DNA from: Apus apus
Lineage: Eukaryota > Chordata > Aves > Apodiformes > Apodidae
Assembly: GCF_020740795.1 (NCBI RefSeq)
Contig: NC_067282.1
Span: forward strand, 170,468,274 to 170,532,273
Reading direction: 5' to 3'
Length of the DNA stretch: 64,000 bases
Each line of letters opens with the position of its first letter. Within the stretch, counting starts at the first letter, position 1. Below, in pieces: positions 38,853 to 48,000 of this stretch. A model generated the notes under the pieces. It did not search any database, was not told where the DNA came from, and saw nothing but the letters and a program-made list of their open reading frames with translations. The position numbers were made by a program, and so were the translations under genes.

Positions 38853-38858
38853 TTTATT
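38853..38858 (-). terminator. HMGA2 distal poly(A) signal
   Basis: A canonical AATAAA lies within AGTTTATTAC-type context (mRNA sense GTAATAAAGTTTGGTC). It matches the end of mammalian HMGA2 mRNA. Cleavage is expected about 10-25 nt further left, near 38830-38843, in a perfect short palindrome. Confidence 0.85.
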
Positions 38859-38926
38859 ACCCATTTTATGGAACTGTGACAAAAGTCTAGGAACCAAACA
38901 CCATGGGGATCACAGAGGCTAGTATG

Positions 38927-38932
38927 TTTATT
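38927..38932 (-). terminator. HMGA2 upstream poly(A) signal
   Basis: A second AATAAA (mRNA sense CACAATAAACAT) lies 74 nt before the distal signal. Both occur in the same order in mammals. Using this one would shorten the transcript only slightly and would remove no let-7 site. Confidence 0.7.
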
Positions 38933-39288
38933 GTGCTGAACAGACTGTGATAAACCATTAAAGGAACATTTTCAACAAGCAAGCGATTTGAAGTACAATC
39001 ATAGACAGCATCTCTACATGAAGAACAGAGCAAAAAGTTAGAAGACACTCACAAGAAGAAGTAAACTGTAGTTAAACATCTTGAAGCCTTTTTTTTTTTC
39101 CTGCAAACACACCTCTCTTGCAGAAATGGTAGAAGAGTTAGATGTCCAGTCTTAGTTAGCAGTGACCAATGACAGCAAAGAACAGTCGTATAAAATTTAT
39201 CTCCCACAAAAATAAACTATATATATAAAAAATTTTATGATGTTCTTGCTGGATCAATGACCACATGCTATTTTTCAGTCTGAAAAAA

Positions 39289-39295
39289 TGAGGTA
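39289..39295 (-). promoter_or_regulatory. let-7 site 8 (7mer-A1)
   Basis: The mRNA sense reads TACCTCA within CTATACCTCATTTTTTCAG, close to the mammalian sequence. With site 7 it forms a pair at 20-nt spacing, inside the range known to favour cooperative microRNA repression. Confidence 0.82.
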
Positions 39296-39308
39296 TAGTA
39301 GGCCCTAA

Positions 39309-39315
39309 GAGGTAG
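39309..39315 (-). promoter_or_regulatory. let-7 site 7 (7mer-m8)
   Basis: The mRNA sense reads CTACCTC within ACTACCTCTTAGGG. It is one of a close pair in a strongly conserved distal block. Its partner (site 8) starts 20 nt further along the mRNA. Confidence 0.88.
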
Positions 39316-39844
39316 TAATGTGTTTTGATTGTACTACAATTACATAGAAAATACAAGATTCAGCTCATCAGAGTGGTAAGTCGCTCTCAGAGGTCAAAGT
39401 GTGACACATACCCAGCAATTATTTCTGTGTTGTCCACTGAATACTGTGATTTAAAAAAAATGATAAAAACAAACCCCAAACCCCAAAAAGGACTTGCTAA
39501 GGCTTGATTTGATGCCCTTGAATTCAGCAGAATTCCTTCTACTGCCTTCAAGTGACCATGGATTTGGCCTGTTACAGCTACTGTACAGCTAGGATTAGTT
39601 CTCTTTCATTTAAAACGAACGTGTCTAGTTGCAATACTCCGATCAGCTCTTTCTCAGCAATTTCTGTCACTGAACCCTCTGCAGGCTTTCGAGGAGGTCC
39701 ACATTTCTTGACACTGCCTCTTGGAAGAAGCCAGTAAGTAATCTTTAACTGCATTTGGCTCGGTACTTAACCCATACCAACAGATGCCTTCCTGAGAAAC
39801 TACCCCTGGCCCAGTCATTAATATAATGGTACAAAGTACTGACT

Positions 39845-39951
39845 AGGAAAGAGAGGAAGAAGGGAAATAAAACAGAGATAGAGAAAACAAAATACGAGGA
39901 GAGAGAGAAAAGGAGAAAGAACAATGAAAGTGAGAGAGAGGAGAATAAAAA
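39845..39951 (-). repeat. CU-rich tract in the HMGA2 3' UTR
   Basis: The plus strand is almost pure purine (GAGAGAGAAAAGGAG-like), so the mRNA carries about 107 nt of CU-rich sequence. Flanking conserved UTR sequence suggests that mammals have only a short CU stretch at the corresponding point. Confidence 0.75.
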
Positions 39952-40161
39952 CCTCTACATAAGAAGCATTTAAAATAAATCTGGCTGAAACATATTACAA
40001 AATCACATTTGTGTAAAATACACGAAAATACTTGTCAAGTATTTTCTTACAATCTACTAATTATTTTTTTAAACACATATTTGTGATTGCATTATGCAAA
40101 AGCTGAGCTTGTTGCTTCCCACCTACAAAGCTTCAAGTTTCTTTGAAGGCTTTTTTTGTTC

Positions 40162-40177
40162 TTTTTTTTTTTTTTTT
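40162..40177 (-). repeat. internal A16 run in the HMGA2 mRNA
   Basis: Sixteen T on the plus strand give a genomic A16 in the mRNA sense, within a longer T-rich stretch from 40151. It has no regulatory meaning that I can see, but it can act as an internal oligo-dT priming site. Confidence 0.85.
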
Positions 40178-40324
40178 AATACGAAAGTAATTTAAAATGT
40201 GTTCTTTTTCCACAAGTTATTTTACAAAAATAGTTTTGAATTAGGGATTTAGTTGCAGTCCTAACTGTTTCAAACGTCTCAAAACTAATGCTGAAAGTAA
40301 GAAGTTCATTCCATTTAAAGTCTG

Positions 40325-40331
40325 GAGGTAG
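40325..40331 (-). promoter_or_regulatory. let-7 site 6 (7mer-m8)
   Basis: The mRNA sense reads CTACCTC within GACCTACCTCCAGACTT, matching the mammalian site context. Confidence 0.88.
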
Positions 40332-40373
40332 GTCTTTGTCAATCAATTAGTCCATTTCTTTAAACAATTCACT

Positions 40374-40380
40374 TGAGGTA
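40374..40380 (-). promoter_or_regulatory. let-7 site 5 (7mer-A1)
   Basis: The mRNA sense reads TACCTCA within GTACCTCAAGTGAATT. A very similar sequence lies in the mammalian UTR. The site is about 49 nt upstream, in the mRNA, of site 6. Confidence 0.8.
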
Positions 40381-40765
40381 CAAACTTGGACAGTAATATT
40401 TAAACATTACAGTTAAATTTTTTTCTATGTCATGTAGTGTCATTGAAGAAAATTATCCTCACAAACCTATCAGCAATTCAGTACAAAAATATATTCAAGT
40501 TAACAGTACATTACACAGAAGTCTAGCAGAGAATAGGTAAGTACATTAAAAAAAAACCAAACCAAAATAAACCAAGAGAAAGAAAAATACATATTCATGC
40601 TGAAACACAATAAAGATATTGCTTCCTTAACTGTAATTAAGTGTTGAAATAGAAATAAGGGGAAAATGCAGATATTAATGATTATCTACCCAGCAAAAAT
40701 TTCCTGCATTGAATGTGTATAGCAGCATGTATTTATCAGTCTGTTGAGTTATTTGTAAAAAATCA

Positions 40766-40772
40766 GAGGTAG
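40766..40772 (-). promoter_or_regulatory. let-7 site 4 (7mer-m8)
   Basis: The mRNA sense reads CTACCTC within CAATACTACCTCTG, which is identical to the mammalian site context as I recall it. Confidence 0.88.
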
Positions 40773-40914
40773 TATTGAATAGTGGGGTAATATTGCATCT
40801 GGTGCTAAAAGTGCTGCTTTGAATGAAAAGATGGAGAAATGCCACTGGCACAGAGGTGCTCAGTGAACCATCCTATGTCAAAAAACATTGCTTAAAGTAA
40901 TGCACGAGCTTAGC

Positions 40915-40921
40915 TGAGGTA
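40915..40921 (-). promoter_or_regulatory. let-7 site 3 (7mer-A1)
   Basis: The mRNA sense reads TACCTCA. The flanking sequence (CTAAGC downstream, then a GACATAGGATGGTT block) resembles the mammalian site followed by AATTAAGC and GACATAAGATGGTT. That suggests orthology. Confidence 0.75.
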
Positions 40922-41066
40922 CGTGTTTTGGTTCTTACATCATGACCGATGAGTAATGAGGAGAGATTCTGTTCATTTTGAAATACTGGTACAGGACAAC
41001 TGGAATTAGTCAAAACTAAACAAAACATATGGATTATTTTTGTTCAGATAAATTTATGTTTAATTT

Positions 41067-41073
41067 TGAGGTA
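41067..41073 (-). promoter_or_regulatory. let-7 site 2 (7mer-A1)
   Basis: The mRNA sense reads TACCTCA, a 7mer-A1 match to the let-7 seed. From memory of the human UTR I cannot place an obvious counterpart, so it may be bird-specific. Confidence 0.65.
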
Positions 41074-41450
41074 CCTTTCTGCATGTTTTAAAACACTTTT
41101 CTTGCTAAAGACTTGGTCATTGATGGCGTCAGGGTGTTTGGTGTCACTTTTTTCCCATAGAAAATGCCTGGCTCTACAGAAAGCCAACTCTGTCTGGCTT
41201 CCTATCCTCCAGAAGATGAGGGAGGTTCATTTTGTTTACTACTGCTTCTGCTGATATGTTTGTATCTATAACTATACAACCTATCTCTGTCTTTCTTCCC
41301 TTTTGCAAAATGAAAGTACCTTTTTCATGTTGATTTCTTTCTTCTGGTTACCAGCTGAATGAAGTGAAAGATCAGCTTTCAATTTTTTTTTTCCTGAAAT
41401 AACAGTAAGTCTTAAAAAAAAAATTAAAAATCAAGTACAAGTCTAAGGGT

Positions 41451-41500
41451 TACAAAAAAAAACACCAAAAAAAACCCAACAAAAAACCCAAAAAACAATA
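41451..41500. repeat. A/C-rich low-complexity stretch in the 3' UTR
   Basis: A-runs broken by CC or C on the plus strand give a T/G-rich stretch in the mRNA. Nothing similar is expected in mammals at this place. Confidence 0.75.
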
Positions 41501-41976
41501 GTATCTATCCCTTATCTTTGGTGTTCTAAAACAGGGAGTTCACTAAGTAGGGAGTGGGTTGCTGAAGTGTTGCAAGGCTGTAGTGTTACACATTCAGCCT
41601 TTCCTATTTCAATGCCCATTATAATGACTATGTTACAAGTTTCTTGTTTATATGCAGTGCAGTGAATGACATAAACCTGATTCTGAGCTCTTCTTCACCC
41701 ATTCCCCCTTACTTAGCAGCTCAAACAAACTATTAGTAGGTTAAGAAAAAAGAAAACGGTAATTAAAGGTTGCATCGTTAATCTGTGTCCCCTTTGTGTT
41801 ACAGCAGTTTTTCACTAAACCTGGGACTGTGAAGGGATTACAAAGAAGATGATTAGTCAAATCCTTTTTAAGGTTATGCGATATTCTTTTTCCCCAGGCA
41901 AAAGTGGAAAGACCATGGCAATAGAAAATAAGTGGTCAAGGCAGTGTCTTCTCCCTTCAAAAGACCCAACTGCTGA

Positions 41977-41984
41977 TGAGGTAG
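41977..41984 (-). promoter_or_regulatory. let-7 site 1 (8mer)
   Basis: The mRNA sense reads CTACCTCA, a full 8mer match to the let-7 seed, 20 nt downstream of the stop codon. A site in the same place is known in mammalian HMGA2. It is the strongest seed match in this UTR. Confidence 0.92.
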
Positions 41985-42004
41985 AAATTGCATGGTGCGG
42001 TCTC

Positions 42005-42052
42005 CTAGTCTTCCTCTGCAGACTCTTGTGAGGATGTTTCTTCAGTCTCTTC
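42005..42052 (-). CDS. HMGA2: HMGA2 terminal coding exon (acidic tail)
   Basis: The last coding segment encodes EETEETSSQESAEED followed by TAG at 42005-42007. It matches residues 95-109 of human HMGA2, the acidic C-terminal tail. The tail is rich in Glu and Ser/Thr; in HMGA proteins such serines are casein kinase 2 targets, and the tail modulates DNA binding. The acceptor is a T-rich stretch ending GTATTCTAG just right of 42052, and the phase is 0, in register with exon 4. The 48-bp coding part continues directly into a 3' UTR of about 3.2 kb. A 68-codon frame on the same strand (41857-42063) overlaps this exon in a different phase and is not real. The match is exact and unusually specific, so I am very sure of the call. 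Confidence 0.97.
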   Translation of the reverse strand, partial: EETEETSSQESAEED

Positions 42053-43319
42053 CTAGAATACAAGACCAGAAAAAATAAATACTGTGGTAAGCATGCATTT
42101 CAGGCTGCCACCTCACTGTTATCTCACATAGCTGACAATTATCTCCTGAGCTAACAAAATGCCCTTTACAGCTGTTGTCACATCTCAAGAAGCCACCTTG
42201 GGGAGGAATGGAAGATCCCCTGGCCTCTGGTCACCCCACTTTAGTTTGCCAGGCTTTCTTCCTACACCAGGGGATACCAAGAAAAAGTAATTTGTGCTGC
42301 ACTCTGTTGTGAGCCTGTTACAGCCAGCAGACAGGGGAAGTTAGAAAATGAAAGCATTTTGAGTAGGTATCCAAGGTTAAGCAAGTGCTCTGGGAAGCCT
42401 TCTCCCTGCCATCAAGCTTTCATGTTTGCCTTCAGCAGGCCTGACCAAATGCAATGCTCTCACGCTGCTTATTTCACAAATGTGCAATACCTTTCAGGAC
42501 ACGGGAGGTAAAATGGGGGCAACAAACACTTCTGATAAAAGGGGCTGTCAGTTAAAAGTTGGTCTTTATCAAACACTGCACATCCTTGCTTAAGACAGCA
42601 CGTGAAAAAGATCTAGGAAGAAGAGGAATTTACCCCCTCAGCTAACTGAGACCTTTTAAGAATGACCAGCTTAAAACAGCTTATAACAGTCTTCATACTT
42701 TAATAGATTTGATTTTCCACATGGCTTCATTTTGTCTGGGTGGCTAACTGACACAATTTATAACTCTCTTCCTTTCCCAGGCCACTACAGTACACCATTC
42801 AGCGGAGCACGTCTTAAAGCTTGCCTGCGTTACAGGACCAAACTTCCATTCATTAGTGTTTGAAACACCTCAGCTGTGAAGGGCTCCTAAATGCTACCAT
42901 GTGTGACACTGCTGCCGAGGGAGCGGCATCAAGGAAAAACACTGGGCTTTAATCATAGGCCACTGCTCACTGCAATCCTCTTTCAAAAGGTTTCAACCTC
43001 CTTCCCACCCCCACCTCCCTGCAAGAAAAGACTGGGAAAAAAATAATAAAAAAAAGAGAGCTGTAAATCCAGGGAATAAACATACATATAAATGAATGGA
43101 TAACAGCTTAGAAAATATAACCATAGCAGCATCAAGCCATGAGATTTCACACTGGTTTTGTTTAGTCTGCTTTGGGTTATGTGGGAAATGTGAAAAGCAT
43201 GAAGCAAACGCTCCCCCCTCTCCCTTCATGCCCCCAGCCCCCTGCTAAAGCTCAGACCTCAGATATTTAAGCCAGTAGGTTTTTACCTCTTGACTAGGAA
43301 ACAGGCCATGACCCTGGGG

Positions 43320-43570
43320 TACTCTCTCGAGCGCCAGGCACAAAGAAAGATGGAGCATGATCAAAGCCATGGACGGAGGAAAGAGAGCTAAGTCAAGTGT
43401 CAGCTGCCCTCTGACCTTGACTTTTCAATTAACATTTAAATTCCAGAAGACACTGATCTATCATGCAGATGAACAATTTCTTCCTCACAACAATTCATGT
43501 TCACTCATAGCAGGGTTTTACATTCACTCCGTCGCTATGAAAATGATCCTTGACTCACTAAATGATTAAG
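43320..43570. promoter_or_regulatory. candidate conserved non-coding element in intron 4
   Basis: This is even-composition unique sequence with no low complexity, retained CpGs (TCTCGAGCGCC, CCGTCGCTATG) and an AT-rich core (TCAATTAACATTTAAATTCC). It lies 1.3 kb upstream of the terminal exon. The call is from texture only, without an alignment. Confidence 0.3.
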
Positions 43571-45012
43571 CAAATTTTACCCTGTCCCTGGCAGCACTGG
43601 GGGACCTCGCTCACGTCCCATCCAATCCCGTTAATGCCTACTGCATTTTCCTTGCTTCACTTCCCCACTGAATGGGACTGCGACTGCTGCAACATTTCAG
43701 TCAAGAAGAAAAATGGTATCTACAGGCACCTAATGAAGGGCTAATGTGGTCTGCACGTGGAGAGACAGTGCAAAATGTTGGTTTGAGCCTCGGTAATTCA
43801 AGACTTGGGATCATCAAGGCAAACGACTTTGCCTCCAAGCCAAGTATTTCAGTTAAAAACTACAACTATGGGTTCTGTGCTCTTGACATAATACAGGTAG
43901 AAAAGTTTTGGTATTTGATGATGATCACGTGCTTAATTCCTTACAGCACTGCAGTCAGCCCTGAGCCTCTCATAATTGTTTCCCAGGAGATGGCTGTGCA
44001 CAAGTGGGTGCAGAGTGGCAGCTCACTTTGTTTTACGCTTGGCTTCTCAGGAGACTACTGAAACCTGGAAGACTCCTTTTCCATGAAGGTGGACTACCAA
44101 TCACAAAATAAGGGCAGAGGAGAGGCAAAGTATATGGGAAGACATACATCAGAGCCCAGCCAGGGCAGCCACAAAGAGCTATTTTTAGTTAAAGAGTTGC
44201 CCACCCTAGTGATTTTTACTGTCAACCTCACAATAATTTTTTTTCTTGTAGCTCTTGCTACAGTGACCAAGAAAATGAGTTAGTTCTTCCATTATCTCTC
44301 TCGATATATATGTTCATGTAATGAAGAATGAGTTTCTCTCATCTGCATATGTACATGCAAATGTCCAATACCTGTAGTACCTGGAAGGATGAGAAATCAA
44401 AAATCAAGCTAAACTCCCTCCAATATTTAAATAATAAACTAATTATTAAAATATATTTGAGACCGGCAGGCTTAAAATTCACATCAGTTGGGAAATACTT
44501 CTATTCACAAAGAAAAGCTGGCAGAGGAATCAGATTGTCGTGCAGCAAAAAGAAAACTTGCCTTCATTAAGTTTATTCCTTGCAAAAGCCTAAGATAGCT
44601 CAGTTACAGATGGGTGGTTTTAAGCCAACCCATCATATAAGTTCCTTGTCAAGACACAGATGGAGACATGATTGCTGCTCTGAAGTGCTTACAATTCAAA
44701 CAAAGGGATAATACAAATCAGACACACATGCATGGAGGACCCCAAAGGAAGAAGTGGGTAGAGATTCTGAAAGAAAATGGGATGTGTAAGACAGGAACAG
44801 AGAGGGATTTCTGGTGAAAAACTGGTTACAAATATCAGAAGGTTATGCAGCTGTGATCCTCAACCCACACTTTGCCTCTACAGCACCCACGCACACTTCT
44901 CCCCAAAAGATGGAGGGGGGCAGATGTTTTGAAAACTGTGCACCCGCTGGAAGTCACAAACCAGCTCTGCACTGAGTTGGTTCAGCCAGAGAATCACTGA
45001 AGTGTACTGTGT

Positions 45013-45090
45013 GACACGTCAGGGACTTGATCTTAAAGGTCTTTTCCAGCCTTGGTGATTCTGTGATTCCAGCCTTGGCGATTCTGTGCT
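45013..45090 (+). mobile_element. CR1 LINE 3' end fragment (degenerate)
   Basis: The pattern GGACTTGATCTTAAAGGTCTTTTCCAGCC followed by GATTCTGTGATT is the 3' end of an old CR1 subfamily. Its last 23 bp (45046-45068) are duplicated at 45069-45088 with one change. Confidence 0.75.
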
Positions 45091-48000
45091 GGGCAGCTCA
45101 GGGACAGGATGCTTTAGCACCAGTTAGCACCTTTCAGGCACTTACAAGGTGCCCATACAGACTCACCAAAGTCACTGGTATAGCCACATATCATAGGATC
45201 AGTGCCTGAGTCAAAAGTCAAAGGAGGAACTGGATGGCCAGATGTGTTCCCGATCAAGTTGAAGAGAAGAGCAAAAATCCAGAAGGAAAGCATGGTCCTT
45301 AGAGCAGACACTGGAAATCCAAGTCACTCACAGCATCATAGTCATGCAGAGCATAAATTCAGCAACACCATCACAGGAAATGCTCAGCCAAGAAGCAAAA
45401 GTTTCAGGTTACATGGCAGCCTTAATTCAGGTTTTCTCACTTTTTAGGTGCATTCACCGTAGTCTTGGAGCCAGAATGGTGACATGTGTTAATTAAGCGT
45501 AAATGTTCATTGACCCAGTTTTGGCTCAAGCAGCTACTCCCCTGGTTATTTGTTTTCTGCTGCAGCAAGCTTGCAACAGGCAGGGCTAGCAACAAGAAAC
45601 CTGAGAAAGCTTCAAACTACCCAGGTTGTACCTGGCTAACAGGGAAGCCACAGCCATGCAGACCTCAGGGTGAACAGCACACCCACCTGAAGGGCAGGGT
45701 AAATGCTCACATGCATAGCTCAGGCTTCACTCCCTTGCTGCTAAGACAATATCCCAGGTGGCTCCCCTGAGATATGCATCCATACATCCTCAGGGGCTGA
45801 CTGACTGGGGGATGCACCACAGAAACATTTTTATGTGGCACGTCCTGTCCTTGGTTGTCCCATGCATTGGGACAACGTACTTGGGTACATTTATCCCAAG
45901 TTAGCACAGGTCGCAGTGTGACACTGTAAGACAAACTGCAAGTCAGCACCCTGAGCCATTTCCATCATTAATTGCTGTAACTGCCCCATCCCAAGCCAGG
46001 AGTGGAGCTGCTTTCTCTCCCAAAAAAGAGCAGCAAGGCAGTTTTCTCTGAATCTTCTATGTGCACAGAAGTTTAACAGGTCTTTCCTTGAGAGGTATCA
46101 CTGGCAAGTAGCTGTCAGATGTGTACACTGGACTGGAACACACCAGAGCAGCCTCCCCACCTCTCACTGCTGTTGGCTCCCAGCAGGAGAGAAAGGACAG
46201 ATGTCTCCCAGTGGCTTACAGCAGCTATCTGCCCTGAGAAGGGCTACTCTGTGGGGGGGCTGGCACGGCTGTTGTTAGCCCTGATTTAACAGTGGTGAAG
46301 GTAACAAAAAGGACCAGGAGGCAGGACAGCAGACTTCAGTTAGAAGTGCTGTCTGCAGCCAGTATGCCTATTTTGGGCTTGCCCAACACATAATATACAT
46401 CCTTGGTGGGATCTGGTTGCCTAAAGATAGGACCCCAGAGCTGTTCTAGATGCCCTTGGTATTGCATCTGGTATCCAGCAGCCAGGCCAGAAGGGTTCTG
46501 GTCTCCTGTGTCATGTCTACCTGCTCTGTGTGGATGTCTGTGATCCCCTGGGACACGTAAAAGGGCACAAAACAGCAGAGTCAAGATAGATGGACTCAAT
46601 AACCCTCTCCAGAGGTATTATGCTGCATGTCTCCCTTTGAAGGTCCTCCACTGTGGAAAAACAAACTGGTGTACAACGCAGGAATACGCGAAGTGATAAC
46701 CACTATCATGTGCACCTCATTCCTAAAGCTCAGAGGTGGCACCATCCAGAAAAGAGCTGTGCAACAAACTACTGTATTTAAACTAGTGACTTTTCAGGTC
46801 AGAGTCACCCTGTATTCCCAAGAGACTTCTTTCCCATGACATCCTGTGTGGGTAAAATGCAGCTCTACCTGCCACTCAAGATTTGGTGAACCACATTGGT
46901 TGGTTGGGGTTATTCTTCTGGCAGTACAAGCAGACAGTAGCATCCTGGAGTCCTCAAGAACAGACAAGCTTAGTTTGGTCTTGGTAAATCCTCTGCATTT
47001 CTTTTTTTTTGCTGGACCTCCCTCAAAGTGGTCGCAACAAAACCCAATGATGAGACAGCTGCTGGTGTTTGAGAGGAGCATTCCTCCCACCTCCAGAGGG
47101 GCAACTGCTTGGCTTTTTTGTAAAATGTTTGTTCTACTCTAATACCCTGGGGCAAAGCTCCTTTATGGCTACTTCAAGGTTAATTGTCTTTGCCTCAAGA
47201 AACTCACTGGCAATTCAGCTGGCAATTCAATTTTTTCATCTTCTGCTCATGAATTTCTGAATCACAGATTAAAAAAAACTAAACCAATTTTGTGAGATGA
47301 ACTGTAGGATGACAGTAATGCTACATATGGAGACTCTGTATTTGTCAGAGCTTGTATTTTATAACAAAGTATTAGCTATTGGCACAGATTCTGCTGGCTG
47401 CTTTCTAAGCCCAAGAGGGTATGCTTGAATAGATATGTCAAAAAGAACTGCTGACAAGAGCACTTGCAAACTGTGGACCATTGTCTGCCGTTAACTTGTC
47501 TGAAATCCCCTGGCATGCAAGCTAGGATTTTAGAGGAATCCCTGAAGCCAGTGGATCCTATGGCAGACCCGGGGGCCCAGGCTGTGCCCAGCTGAGACAC
47601 AGTGCCCTCCCTACTGCTCTGCAGCCAACTCACTGAACCACTTCAGAAATTCTTATAGCACTAACAGACACTCAAAGTAGGTTTGCTCTGCTTAAATTGT
47701 AAGGTGGGATCTGATGCTTCGAGCTACTTCACCCCCTGTAAAGCACACTGATGAGCTTGGTGATAGCTGTCATTCAGCAGCAAGGCAAAGCTTAATTCCA
47801 AAAGCTGGATTCAGAGCTCAAATTGTTGCAGCTCTCTACTTCACACAATAAAAGCGCTTATTAGGGCAGAAGAGATCACTATGACCATATACAGAAAGAC
47901 CACAAAACTCTTCTTACTGCTGGCTTAAAGTATGTTTTTAAGAAGGGCACCTAAAGAAATTATTTCAATACAGAGACCCTGTACCTGAATACATGTAAAT

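Larger units (their letters stand above)
38835..42004 (-). other. HMGA2: HMGA2 3' untranslated region
   Basis: This is the non-coding part of the terminal exon, about 3.2 kb, close to the roughly 3 kb known in mammals. Recognisable conserved blocks run along its whole length. They include the sequence right after the stop codon, the AACCTACTAATAGTTTG block near 41730, the ATAAAATTTTTTATATATATAG-like block near 39220, and the final segment with two polyadenylation signals. It holds eight let-7 seed matches, listed separately. It also holds a CU-rich tract (mRNA sense) at 39845-39951, an internal A16 run (mRNA sense) at 40162-40177 and an A/C-rich low-complexity stretch at 41451-41500. In mammals this UTR is the main target through which let-7 represses HMGA2 after embryonic stages, and the retained sites imply the same control here. 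Confidence 0.93.

Noticed and set aside
41857..42063. 68-codon minus-strand frame overlapping the terminal exon
   Set aside because: It runs in a different frame from the HMGA2 coding sequence and continues into the UTR.
44640..44730. Sequence with GCTCTGAAGTGCTTACAATTCAAAC resembling an old dispersed repeat
   Set aside because: Only one short motif resembles a repeat I remember, which is not enough to call an element.
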